DNA of 64,000 bases, taken from positions 62,001-126,000 of the forward strand of contig NZ_BTVP01000003.1 of the NCBI RefSeq assembly GCF_045863935.1, read 5' to 3'. Below the pieces are notes generated by a model. It was not told the DNA's origin. It made no database searches and was given only the letters and a program-made list of their open reading frames with translations. This DNA comes from Parvibaculum sp045863935. GTDB taxonomy: Bacteria > Pseudomonadota > Alphaproteobacteria > Parvibaculales > Parvibaculaceae. A program made the translations under genes and the position numbers. This document shows positions 17,674-25,279 of the stretch, piece after piece (the stretch's first letter is position 1; every line of letters begins with the position of its first letter).

Positions 17674-18855
17674 TTAACCGAAGAGGCGAAGAACACCCTG
17701 TTCGGCCTGGTTCGCAAGCGACAGGGCAGTGGTGCCGAGCTGCTGGCGAGTCTGCAGGGCGAGCATTTTCGCACCTTCTTCGTTGGTGTCGGCGACCGTC
17801 AGCTCCGACGCGCCGGTCTCCAGCGTGTTGATGAGCGAGGCGGTGAAGTCCTGGCGGATCTGCACCACGCCGAGGTTGGCGCCGAAGGTCGAGGACTGCT
17901 GACGGAGCACGCCGGTGGCGGCATTCAGAATGTCCACGAAGGTCTGGATGTCGCCGTCGGCGGCAAAGCCATGATCGCCGGATTCATTCGGAACCGTGCC
18001 GATGTTGAGCAAGCCATCGGGCGTGAGGTCCACGCCCTCGATGTCGAGTTTCGAGGTCTGTTCATTGTTGAAGAAGACGCTGAGCAGGTCACCCTTCAGC
18101 AGGTTCACGCCCTTGTAGCTGGCGTCGCTGGCGAGCTGTTCGATCTGTTCGCGCAGATTGTTGAAGTCGGACTCGAACTTGTCGCGGTTCACGCCGTTGG
18201 TCGAAGAGGTGTGAGACCCGAGCAGGCCCACGAGGCTGACCGCAGTACCGCCATTGTCGGCGGCAACCGTAAGTTCGCGGCCGTTGGCGGCGGAGAATTC
18301 GAGCTGGCCCTCATCATTGATCATGGCTTCGAGCGGCTCGTCGCCGGTGAAGGTCGCGGCGACCCAGTCGATCAGGTCCTGCACGGTGGCGACTTCGCTC
18401 GAGTCGGCGCCGATGTCGACCGTCTCCGTCACTTCGCCGACCGTGATGGTGAGCGTGTTGCCGGTGGCCAGAGCGCCGAGGCCCGCAAGAGCGACACCAC
18501 CGGTGAGGGCGGCGCCGGAGCGGTTGCCGACGATGGTCGTGGCGTTGATCTTGGTTTCGAGCGCCTGGTTCGCGACCGCCTTCATGCTCTCGACGAGCTT
18601 GAGGATCGACTTGATACCCTGGTCCGCGGCTTCCAGCGTCTTCACACCCTGGCCCATCGCATCGAGCAGGTTGTTCAGGTCGGATGCGCGGTTGTTCAGG
18701 CCCTGCGCCGTAAAGAAGGCGGTGGGGCTGTCGATCGCGCTGCGTACCTTCAAGCCCGTGGCGAGACGCAGCTGCGTTTCGTCCAGAAGCTTGGTTGTGT
18801 TCTGCATGCTGAGCAGGTTCGACCGGATTGCGCCGGAAAGGACTACATCAGCCAT
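17674..18855 (-). CDS. flagellin, sigma-54/FlbD-controlled
   Basis: 393 residues from ATG 18855, which has GGAGGGT seven bases upstream; the frame runs 51 bases further but without flagellin sequence. N-terminal (VVLSGAIRSNLLSMQNTTKL) and C-terminal (ALSLANQAEQGVLRLFG) flagellin domains are intact and the middle differs from the neighbouring flagellin. A sigma-54 promoter lies at 19073-19087 with two enhancer-like sites, leaving a leader of about 206 bases. The gene ends at its own terminator, so the two flagellins are mostly separate transcripts. Confidence 0.95.
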   Translation of the reverse strand: MADVVLSGAIRSNLLSMQNTTKLLDETQLRLATGLKVRSAIDSPTAFFTAQGLNNRASDLNNLLDAMGQGVKTLEAADQGIKSILKLVESMKAVANQALETKINATTIVGNRSGAALTGGVALAGLGALATGNTLTITVGEVTETVDIGADSSEVATVQDLIDWVAATFTGDEPLEAMINDEGQLEFSAANGRELTVAADNGGTAVSLVGLLGSHTSSTNGVNRDKFESDFNNLREQIEQLASDASYKGVNLLKGDLLSVFFNNEQTSKLDIEGVDLTPDGLLNIGTVPNESGDHGFAADGDIQTFVDILNAATGVLRQQSSTFGANLGVVQIRQDFTASLINTLETGASELTVADTNEEGAKMLALQTRQQLGTTALSLANQAEQGVLRLFG

Positions 18856-19072
18856 TGTCTCTACCCTCCAGGGTTTGGCCCAGCCGTCTCGTGGCGGCAC
18901 GGGCACTACACTCGGCGTTAATCATTAATTCGGCGTAAACAACCCGAGGTTGATTGCGATTTGACTGTCCGATTGCCGATCTATGCTCCGGCAGTCTCTT
19001 CGCGGCCGAACCGGGTGCATGAGCGGCTTCGCCTTACCCTGCATCCGTCGATTGCTTCTGGCCTTCCTATTC

Positions 19073-19087
19073 GCAAAGGACGGGCCA
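19073..19087 (-). promoter_or_regulatory. sigma-54 promoter of flagellin gene
   Basis: On the minus strand TGGC-N7-TTGC, exact match to the conserved -24/-12 cores. Transcription would begin near 19061. Confidence 0.75.
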
Positions 19088-19141
19088 GTTTGAAAAACGA
19101 GGGAAATCAACGGGTTATGGGAGGGGTGCGCCGCTGCGGCT

Positions 19142-19154
19142 GGCAGGAAGTTCC
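19142..19154. promoter_or_regulatory. FlbD-like enhancer site, flagellin (proximal)
   Basis: GGCAGGAAGTTCC, one mismatch to GGCA-N5-TGCC. Its centre is 74 bases from the -12 G, exactly as for the proximal flgE site. Confidence 0.5.
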
Positions 19155-19162
19155 GTCTGCGG

Positions 19163-19175
19163 GGAAAGTTTTGCC
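19163..19175. promoter_or_regulatory. FlbD-like enhancer site, flagellin (distal)
   Basis: GGAAAGTTTTGCC, one mismatch to GGCA-N5-TGCC. Its centre is 95 bases from the -12 G, exactly as for the distal flgE site. Confidence 0.5.
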
Positions 19176-19235
19176 GGGTGAAGGCGGCAGTTTGTCCTCT
19201 GCTTGCCGCCGGGCGGGGCGTCGGCGGGAGGGCCC

Positions 19236-20858
19236 TTACTTGCCGAAAAAAGCCTTCACGTCCGTGGTCATGCGGGCGGCCAGCGCCGTGCGGTTGGTCG
19301 TCCGGTCGATGGTGTAGCAGCGTATGGTGGGGAACCAGGGGAGGCGGTTCGTGCCGAGCTTCGTCCAGACGCGCTTCTGGCCATAGTGGAAGCAGGGACG
19401 GCCGAGAGCGCCTGCAAGCATGACGGGGAAGCTCGGCGGCCCGACAACGGTGTCCATGCAGGTGGTGAGCGCCGCCGCGCCCTCGATATCCTTGAAGAGG
19501 TCGAGACCGGGCATGCGGTGAAGCGTGAAGCCGAAGTCGCGCGCGAGCGCCGCGGCTTCCTCATCCACATTCGTGTACTGAAGATTGACGATCGAGACGT
19601 CCTTCGTCTCGAAGAGAGGTTTCCAGTCCGCGAGTGCGGTGTAGTAGGCCGAGCGGAGGTCGTTGATCTTGCCGGATGTCCAGGACAGGCCGATCTTCGG
19701 ACCGGGGCCGAGCGTGGCGAGCCATTCGCGGCATTCGGCGAGGCGCGCCGGATCTGCCTGAAGCCCGCGGATCTCGTCGGGAAAGTCGGCGACACGGCGG
19801 CGAAGACGCCCGGCGACGAGGCCGGCAGGCGCGGTGAGGTCGAAATCGACATCGGGATAGTTGCCGAGGCCGGTGGATGCCATCGTTTCGGCGCGGACCG
19901 TCGCTTCCGGCCAGGTGCGCTGGTAGAGCGGCACGAGGCGGGCGTCCGTCTCGATGATGACGTGGCCGGCGCGGGCGATGAGGTCGGAATAGCAGGTCGA
20001 GAAGATCAGGTCGTCGCCAAGGCCCTGTTCGCGCCAGACCATGATGGTCTTGTCCGAGAGGTCCTCGTCTTCCCAGATGAGGCCGGGGAAAGGGCGGTGT
20101 GGCTGGCGCTCGCGGCAGGCGAAGCCGAAGCCGTACATATCCCAGCCGGCTTCCGTTTCACCGAGGGTGAGCAGCGTGCGGGCGAGGTTCCAGCGGGCGG
20201 CATCGCATTCCGGGTCGAGGGTGAGGCTCTTCTGGAGCGCGTCGAGCGCATCCTCGAAGCGACCGAGAATTTCATAAAGGGCGGCGAGGTTGGTCCAGGC
20301 CTGGGAGATGTTCGGGTCGATCTCGATGGCGCGGCGGTAGCAGGCCAGCGCATCGTCGAGAAGGTCGGTGCCGGTGAGAATCTTGCCGAGATTGGTCCAG
20401 GCGCGGGCCGCGTTCGGATTGATCTCGATGGCGCGGGACAGCAGATCCACCGCGGCCTGCGTCTCGCCGAGGTCGTTTTCGACATTGGCCAGATTAATGA
20501 GAACCGAGGTGTGGTCGGGATTGATTTCCAGCGCGCGGCGATAGACGGCGCGGGCCTGGTGGCGATAGCCCACAAGGGCGCAAGCGGTGGCGAGATCGAA
20601 GAGATATCCCGTTTCGGCGACGGCGGCTTCGGCGGCGCGATCGAGAAGCGCGATGGCTTCGGGTGCGCGCTCCTGCGCGATCAGGCATTGGGAAAGGCCG
20701 GTGAGGGCGACGACATGGCCCGCGTCGGCGGCCAGCACCTTGCGGTAGCGGGCTTCGGCGTCGGCATAGCGCTCGCGCGCCTGAAGGCGCTGGCCCTGTG
20801 CGAGCTTCTTTTCGATTTCGCCATCGACAGCGATGCGCCGCTTGCTCAAGCCAGACAT
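19236..20858 (-). CDS. TPR-glycosyltransferase, probable flagellin glycosyltransferase (FlmG/FlbA type)
   Basis: 540 residues. The N-terminal half is a run of TPR repeats, recognisable by repeated ALEINPDHTSVLINLANV-like units at about residues 20-245. The C-terminal half (about 260-530) resembles the B-type glycosyltransferase domain fused to TPRs in SPINDLY/OGT-like and FlmG proteins (WREQGLGDD, then MPGLDLFKD and VVGPPSFPVMLAGALGRP). In Caulobacter, FlmG uses its TPRs to bind flagellin and transfers a nonulosonic acid sugar. Position directly beside two flagellin genes supports the same role; the sugar donor genes are not in this window. Confidence 0.75.
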   Translation of the reverse strand: MSGLSKRRIAVDGEIEKKLAQGQRLQARERYADAEARYRKVLAADAGHVVALTGLSQCLIAQERAPEAIALLDRAAEAAVAETGYLFDLATACALVGYRHQARAVYRRALEINPDHTSVLINLANVENDLGETQAAVDLLSRAIEINPNAARAWTNLGKILTGTDLLDDALACYRRAIEIDPNISQAWTNLAALYEILGRFEDALDALQKSLTLDPECDAARWNLARTLLTLGETEAGWDMYGFGFACRERQPHRPFPGLIWEDEDLSDKTIMVWREQGLGDDLIFSTCYSDLIARAGHVIIETDARLVPLYQRTWPEATVRAETMASTGLGNYPDVDFDLTAPAGLVAGRLRRRVADFPDEIRGLQADPARLAECREWLATLGPGPKIGLSWTSGKINDLRSAYYTALADWKPLFETKDVSIVNLQYTNVDEEAAALARDFGFTLHRMPGLDLFKDIEGAAALTTCMDTVVGPPSFPVMLAGALGRPCFHYGQKRVWTKLGTNRLPWFPTIRCYTIDRTTNRTALAARMTTDVKAFFGK

Positions 20859-20959
20859 GTCCAGATTTGCCCCCGCGAACCCTGATCGGCCGTTTCCGAC
20901 CTAATTGGTGCGTATCATTCGGTCTGTCATGGTTACGGTCCGGTTAACGGGCCGGTCAA

Positions 20960-20978
20960 CAGGTCCGATCCGGACCTG
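20960..20978. repeat. hairpin between the FlgN-like and glycosyltransferase genes
   Basis: CAGGTCCG / CGGACCTG with a three-base loop, just after the stop of the FlgN-like gene on the minus strand. No T run follows, so it may be a weak or Rho-assisted terminator or a regulatory palindrome. Confidence 0.4.
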
Positions 20979-20982
20979 CCGA

Positions 20983-21462
20983 TTATGCGCGGGAGTCGAG
21001 GGTCAGGGAACCAGAGCCCGCGGAGCTGCCGGGGCGCCGTGCGGCGGCCGCCGCGTTGGGCCCATAACCGAGAGCGGGCGCGCTGCGCTCGCTCATGGCA
21101 TTCGCGACCATGCGAATGAGGCCTTCGGAGACGGATTTCGCAGCGGTGAGCGCCTCGCCGTTCAGCGCGAGGGCGCGGTCGAGCTCGCCCATCGCCGATT
21201 TGAGGCGGGAAACCCGCTCTGAGGGGGCCCGATCGAGCAGGTTCCGGTGGCCGCGAACGGCCATGACGTCCATCGCGTAATCGTTGGCGAGGCGGATCTT
21301 TTCCGGCTGGAGGGCCGCAACCTCGGCCTGTGCGCGGTCGCGCAGCAAATCCGTTTCGCGGCGGATGACCGAGGTCAGGCCGGTGGTAAGCGCGAGCAGC
21401 CGGTCCACGAGTTCGATGGGCTGCAAGGTCTCGGCCGGAATGCGGCCCTGCTGAGCGCTCAT
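20983..21462 (-). CDS. FlgN/FlbY-like flagellar export protein
   Basis: 159 residues, mostly helical with a coiled-coil centre and a disordered A/S/G-rich tail from about 128. Its place after flgI and the rod-binding gene is that of Caulobacter flbY, and the helical pattern fits the FlgN export chaperone fold that delivers FlgK and FlgL. Its start overlaps the rod-binding gene stop by four bases (ATGA). Function is inferred from context; sequence similarity is weak. Confidence 0.6.
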   Translation of the reverse strand: MSAQQGRIPAETLQPIELVDRLLALTTGLTSVIRRETDLLRDRAQAEVAALQPEKIRLANDYAMDVMAVRGHRNLLDRAPSERVSRLKSAMGELDRALALNGEALTAAKSVSEGLIRMVANAMSERSAPALGYGPNAAAAARRPGSSAGSGSLTLDSRA

Positions 21463-21788
21463 TGCGATACCTCCTGCATTTTCAGCATTTCGCGGTAGAC
21501 GCTGTCGGCAAGGCCGATGCCGCCCGACTTCGCCATTTGCTGGCCGTACTGGTCGACGAGAAGAGAACTGAACATGGTTTCGCCCGGCCCGCCGCCGAAG
21601 GCGCTCTCCTGGTCCTCAAGACCCTTGAACATCGACTGGAAGAGCGTCGAAACGAACTGCGCCTCGAATTCCTTCGCCGCTTCCCATGTACGCGGGTCGC
21701 GCCCGTCTTCGATGGCCGCCGCCGCTTTGGCTGCCGGGCGGGCCTGAGACAGATACATATAGGTGGGGAGGGCGGAGAGGGCTTCCAT
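21459..21788 (-). CDS. rod-binding protein, FlgJ N-terminal domain type (CheL)
   Basis: 109 residues. The rod-binding domain is complete (AKEFEAQFVSTLFQSMF at about 38-54 and LLVDQYGQQMAKSGGIGLAD at about 76-95). The muramidase domain of enteric FlgJ is absent, as is usual in alphaproteobacteria. It caps the growing rod in the periplasm. Its ATG overlaps the flgI stop (TAATG), which couples the two. Confidence 0.88.
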   Translation of the reverse strand: MEALSALPTYMYLSQARPAAKAAAAIEDGRDPRTWEAAKEFEAQFVSTLFQSMFKGLEDQESAFGGGPGETMFSSLLVDQYGQQMAKSGGIGLADSVYREMLKMQEVSQ

Positions 21789-22921
21789 TACATCACCTCG
21801 ATTTCCGCCTGGAGCGCACCTGCCGACTTGATGGCCTGCAGGATCGTGATCATGTCGCGGGGGCTGACGCCGAGAGCGTTCAGGCCGTCGACCAGCTCCT
21901 TCAGGGAAATGCTGCCGTCGATGATGCCGAGCTGCTTGCCCTGTTCCTCGTCCACCTCGATGTCGGTACGAGGTACGACCACGGTGTCGCCCTGCGTGGA
22001 GAAGGGGGAGGGCTGGCTGACCTGCGGCGTCTCGCTGACGGAGATGGTGAGATTGCCCTGGGCAATCGCGACCTTGCTGACGCGCACGTCCTGACCCATG
22101 ACGATGACGCCCGAGGACTCGTCGATGACGACGCGGGCAGCGAGATCCGGCTGCACGCGGAGCTGCTCGATGTCGGTGAGGAGCGCCACGACGCCGCCGC
22201 GATAGGCCTGCGGCACGTTGAGCTGCACGGTGGTGGAGTTGTCGGCGGAGGCGGTCTGCGTGCCGAGATAGGTGTTGATGGCGGTGGCGACGCGTTGCGC
22301 CGTCGTCAGGTCCGGATTGCGGAGCGAGAGCCGGAGGCTGCGCAGATCGGCGAGCTGGAAGTCGATCTCGCGCTCCACGATGGCGCCGTTCGCGATGCGG
22401 CCGTTGGTGGGGACGCCGCGCGTGACCGACGCGGCCTCGCCCTGAGCGGCGAAACCGCCGGTGGCGAGCGGGCCCTGCGCCACGGCATAGACCTGGCCGT
22501 CGGCGCCCATCAGCGGGGTGACGAGAAGGACGCCGCCCTGGAGGTTGGTGGCGTCGCCCAGCGCGCTCACCGTTACATCGATGCGGGTGCCCTGAGCGGC
22601 GAAGGCGGGAAGATTGGCCGAGACCATGACGGCGGCGACGTTGGCCGTCTTCATGTTGGTGCCGCGCGTGTTGACGCCGAGCCGCTCAAGCATGCCGGTC
22701 AGGCTCTGCTGGGTGAAGGGGGCGTTCCGGAGCGTATCGCCCGTGCCGTTGAGGCCGACAACGAGGCCGTAGCCGACCAGCATGTTGTCGCGGATGCCCT
22801 CGACATCGACGATGTCCTTGATGCGCGAGCTTGCCCCGGCGCTCGCGGGAAGGCCCGCAAAGCAGGCGGCCGCGATGAGCACGAGGAGAGTCCGAAGAGA
22901 AAAGGCGGGAAGCCGGAACAT
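21788..22921 (-). CDS. flgI: flagellar P-ring protein FlgI
   Basis: 377 residues from ATG 22921, giving a Sec signal peptide (LRTLLVLIAAACFAGLPASAGA). Family motifs follow: RIKDIVDVEGIRDNMLVGYG, GLNGTGDT and the C-terminal LVDGLNALGVSPRDMITILQ. FlgI forms the P ring around the rod in the peptidoglycan layer. A frame extension upstream is not homologous. It leads the flgI, rod-binding, FlgN-like operon, divergent from fliX, with a sigma-54 promoter 41 bases upstream of its start. Confidence 0.94.
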   Translation of the reverse strand: MFRLPAFSLRTLLVLIAAACFAGLPASAGASSRIKDIVDVEGIRDNMLVGYGLVVGLNGTGDTLRNAPFTQQSLTGMLERLGVNTRGTNMKTANVAAVMVSANLPAFAAQGTRIDVTVSALGDATNLQGGVLLVTPLMGADGQVYAVAQGPLATGGFAAQGEAASVTRGVPTNGRIANGAIVEREIDFQLADLRSLRLSLRNPDLTTAQRVATAINTYLGTQTASADNSTTVQLNVPQAYRGGVVALLTDIEQLRVQPDLAARVVIDESSGVIVMGQDVRVSKVAIAQGNLTISVSETPQVSQPSPFSTQGDTVVVPRTDIEVDEEQGKQLGIIDGSISLKELVDGLNALGVSPRDMITILQAIKSAGALQAEIEVM

Positions 22922-22961
22922 GGGTCGACCGATCAATCGCTTGCGATACGGGCGGTATCTA

Positions 22962-22976
22962 GCGAAAGCCGTGCCA
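22962..22976 (-). promoter_or_regulatory. sigma-54 promoter of flgI
   Basis: On the minus strand TGGCACG-N4-TCGC: perfect -24 element, one mismatch in the -12 element, correct spacing. Start point near 22950, leader about 29 bases. Confidence 0.6.
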
Positions 22977-23073
22977 TGGGCGAGACAGGGGGTCTGTTTT
23001 TTCAAGTGATTGTTTTTATTGAGTTTTTATTACGTCTTTGGCCTGCCCGGGGCGGAGGCCCGGGGCGGTCTGC

Positions 23074-23106
23074 GGAAGCTCCTGCCGGTCTCCGGCAAAT
23101 CCTGCC
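23074..23106. promoter_or_regulatory. two FlbD-like sites in the flgI-fliX region
   Basis: GGAAGCTCCTGCC (23074-23086) and GGCAAATCCTGCC (23094-23106), centred 20 bases apart. The second is a perfect GGCA-N5-TGCC. They are 117 and 137 bases from the flgI -12 element, further than at flgE. Confidence 0.5.
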
Positions 23107-23134
23107 GGGCGCTTGCCTGTGCCTGTCATCAGGC

Positions 23135-23149
23135 TTAACGCGGATTTAA
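23135..23149. promoter_or_regulatory. CtrA binding site before fliX
   Basis: TTAACGCGGATTTAA, an exact TTAA-N7-TTAA, 73 bases before the fliX start. CtrA control of fliX is known in Caulobacter. Confidence 0.7.
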
Positions 23150-23222
23150 CACCCCGAAGTCCATTCTGGAGGGACCAGGGCGGCTTTCCGCCTTCAAGCA
23201 TCCGGATCGGGGGGCGACCCAG

Positions 23223-23657
23223 ATGAAGATCGGACAGACCAGAGCGGCTTCCCAGGGGGGAGCGGCAAGAGGCGCCCAGGCGCGCTCGGGTGGCAGCGGC
23301 TTCGCGCCGGCAGGCGCGTCCGAGGCGCGGGGTACGGCGGGACTTTCCGGCCTTGCCTCGCTCAGTGCGGTCGATGCGCTGCTGGCCCTCCAGGAAACAC
23401 CCCAGAGCGACGATGCGCTCCATTCACCGCGCCGCAGGGCGATCCGCCGGGGCGAGGAGATGCTCGACATCCTGGACGAGATCAAGCTCTCGCTTCTCAT
23501 GGGGCAGTTGCCGAAGGCCAAGCTTTCCCGCCTTCTTTCGGTGGTCGAGCGGCAGAACGGCACGTTCAACGACCCGCGCCTCGGCGAGGTTCTCGCCGAA
23601 ATCGAACTTCGGGCGAGGGTGGAGCTTGCCAAGTTCGGTACCTATACCAAAGACTAG
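23223..23657 (+). CDS. fliX: flagellar assembly regulator FliX
   Basis: 144 residues. The disordered, G/A/S/R-rich N-terminal 45 residues precede a conserved helical domain (RRGEEMLDILDEIKLSLLMG). FliX couples basal-body assembly to activation of the sigma-54 regulator FlbD in Caulobacter. Here it is divergent from flgI, the same order as in that species, and preceded by a full CtrA site. flbD itself is outside the window. Confidence 0.88.
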   Translation: MKIGQTRAASQGGAARGAQARSGGSGFAPAGASEARGTAGLSGLASLSAVDALLALQETPQSDDALHSPRRRAIRRGEEMLDILDEIKLSLLMGQLPKAKLSRLLSVVERQNGTFNDPRLGEVLAEIELRARVELAKFGTYTKD

Positions 23658-23981
23658 GTAAGCGCCGCCAAACGGCTGAAACCGCGGATTTTTCCCGCAC
23701 CGGATTTCACATATATTTCACCGGCTTGGGCTGGGCTGGCCTGTTGAGAATCGTGAACGGCCTCCCTATACTCCGCCGCGCTTCGGCAGGGGCCAGCGGA
23801 GCGAATTTGATATTTGAGACCCGGCAGTGGCTGAGCCCGTTTTCAAATGTCCAATTCAGAAGCTCACCGGTTTCATGGAATTGCCGATGGTCCTCTGATC
23901 CCGACGCTTGCTCGCGACCATGCGGGCCCAGGGAGGCAAATGCCGAAATCGGACCACCGGCGTCAGAGAGAGATTGCGTAG
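23658..23981 (+). other. dksA promoter and long leader
   Basis: 324 bases without a gene between fliX and dksA. A strong sigma-70 promoter is at 23744-23772, leaving about 200 bases of leader before the dksA ATG. No terminator with a T run for fliX was found. The leader contains short complementary stretches but no RNA family I recognise. Confidence 0.5.
23744..23772 (+). promoter_or_regulatory. sigma-70 promoter of dksA
   Basis: TTGAGA, 17-base spacer, TATACT. Five of six bases match at both elements. Start point near 23779. Confidence 0.7.
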
Positions 23982-24398
23982 ATGGCCATACGTTTGCCCA
24001 AAGGCTACATGCCGTCAGACGACGAGCCGTTCATGAACAAGCGGCAGAAAGAGTATTTCCGCCGCAAGCTCGAGAAATGGAAAGAGGACATCCTCGTCGA
24101 GAACCGCGAGACGCTGCAGCATTTGCAGGACGACTCGGTTCAGCATCCGGACCTCGCGGACCGGGCCTCTTCCGAAACCGAACGCTCGCTCGAACTCAGA
24201 ACACGCGACCGCCAGCGCAAGCTCATTGCCAAGATCGATGCGGCGCTGCGCCGGATCGAGGACGGCACTTACGGTTACTGCGAAGAGACGGGCGAGCCGA
24301 TCAGCCTGAAGCGGCTCGATGCGCGTCCGATCGCGACGCTGTCCATCGAAGCGCAGGAACGTCACGAGCGGCGCGAGAAGGTCTATCGCGACGATTGA
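23982..24398 (+). CDS. dksA: RNA polymerase-binding transcription factor DksA
   Basis: 138 residues. The coiled coil with the DxxD-type tip (HPDLADRASSETERSLELR at about 55-73) and the C-terminal helix are present. The zinc finger is degenerate: only Cys100 remains of the four cysteines (YGYCEETGEPISLKRLDAR). One-cysteine DksA proteins are known to work in alphaproteobacteria. It binds the RNA polymerase secondary channel and acts with ppGpp in the stringent response. It is an independent unit with its own promoter and a shared terminator. Confidence 0.9.
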   Translation: MAIRLPKGYMPSDDEPFMNKRQKEYFRRKLEKWKEDILVENRETLQHLQDDSVQHPDLADRASSETERSLELRTRDRQRKLIAKIDAALRRIEDGTYGYCEETGEPISLKRLDARPIATLSIEAQERHERREKVYRDD

Positions 24399-24430
24399 TG
24401 TCCTTTCCGGCTCTCCTTATCCGGACAATG

Positions 24431-24463
24431 AAAAACGCGGCCTCCCGAAAGAGGCCGCGTTTT
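24431..24463. terminator. bidirectional terminator between dksA and flgH
   Basis: AACGCGGCCTC / GAGGCCGCGTT 11-bp stem with a six-base loop, T-rich on the plus strand and five T on the minus strand, between the two convergent genes. Confidence 0.85.
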
Positions 24464-24493
24464 CCGTTTTTGCGTGCCGGTGCTGCGGCGACG

Positions 24494-25231
24494 TCAGAAG
24501 GGCATGATGATGTCGAAGAGCTGCTGGCCGTAGCGCGGCTGCTGCATGTCGCTGATCTGTCCCTCGCCGCCATAGGAGATGCGGGCCTCGGCGATCTGCG
24601 TGTGCTGAACGGTGTTGGTGTTCGAAATGTCTTCCGGGCGAACGATGCCGCTGACAAGCAGATCGCGGACCTCGTAGTTCACGCGGACCTGCTGGCGGCC
24701 GGCGATGACAAGGTTGCCGTTGGGGAGGACCTGCGTGACGACGGCCGCGACGGTGAGGTCGATCGTCTCCTTGCGGTCGACGGACCCTTCGCCCGCGCTC
24801 GATCCATCGCTGGAGAGATCGGCGAGGCTTGTGTTGTCGACGGCATCGGGGAAGACCTTGCCGAGATAGGATTCGTAACCGAAAAGATTGTTCACGCCCG
24901 CGCTCTCGGAATTCGAGCGGCTGCGCTTCGTCGAGTTGTTCACCTTCGCGCTGTCCGCCACGTTGATGAGGACGGTCAGGATGTCGCCGATGCGGGCGGC
25001 GCGCTGATCGCGGAAGAAGGCGCGCGAGCCCGACCGCCAGAGCGAGTTGGGCTGGTAGACGATTTCCTCCGGCGCCGGCATGGGCATGGCGACGGTGGTC
25101 GGGGGCGAGACCATGGGCGAAAGATCCGGCGCCTTGCCGATGTTCGAGATGCGTTCTGCGGCGTTGCACCCCGCAAGCGTGGCGGCGAGAAACGCGATAA
25201 CGGCGAGGCGGACACAGGTACTGGCGAACAT
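24494..25231 (-). CDS. flgH: flagellar L-ring lipoprotein FlgH
   Basis: 245 residues. Lipoprotein signal with lipobox LAGC (Cys22). Conserved segments NSLWRSGSRAFFRDQRAARIGDI and GNLVIAGRQQVRVNYE. FlgH forms the L ring in the outer membrane. Last gene of the flgF-flgG-flgA-flgH operon; 48 bases separate it from flgA. Confidence 0.95.
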   Translation of the reverse strand: MFASTCVRLAVIAFLAATLAGCNAAERISNIGKAPDLSPMVSPPTTVAMPMPAPEEIVYQPNSLWRSGSRAFFRDQRAARIGDILTVLINVADSAKVNNSTKRSRSNSESAGVNNLFGYESYLGKVFPDAVDNTSLADLSSDGSSAGEGSVDRKETIDLTVAAVVTQVLPNGNLVIAGRQQVRVNYEVRDLLVSGIVRPEDISNTNTVQHTQIAEARISYGGEGQISDMQQPRYGQQLFDIIMPF

Positions 25232-25279
25232 TTTTCTCTGGCCTTTTGAGGTCGGAACCGAGGATAGGACGGGCTCTTG

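Larger units (their letters stand above)
18856..19235 (-). other. flagellin control region and long leader
   Basis: 380 bases with no gene. It holds the sigma-54 promoter at 19073-19087, two FlbD-like sites at 19142-19175, and an untranslated leader of about 206 bases down to 18856 that could be the binding region for FlbT. I did not fold it. Confidence 0.6.
22922..23222. promoter_or_regulatory. flgI-fliX divergent control region
   Basis: 301 bases without a gene. It carries the flgI sigma-54 promoter (22962-22976), an AT-rich stretch (23005-23035), two FlbD-like palindromes (23074-23106) and a CtrA site (23135-23149). The layout parallels the divergent fliX-flgI region of Caulobacter. Confidence 0.65.

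Noticed and set aside
23171..23190. Possible sigma-54 promoter for fliX
   Set aside because: Only the bare GG-N10-GC spacing fits; both cores are weak. CtrA control explains fliX better.
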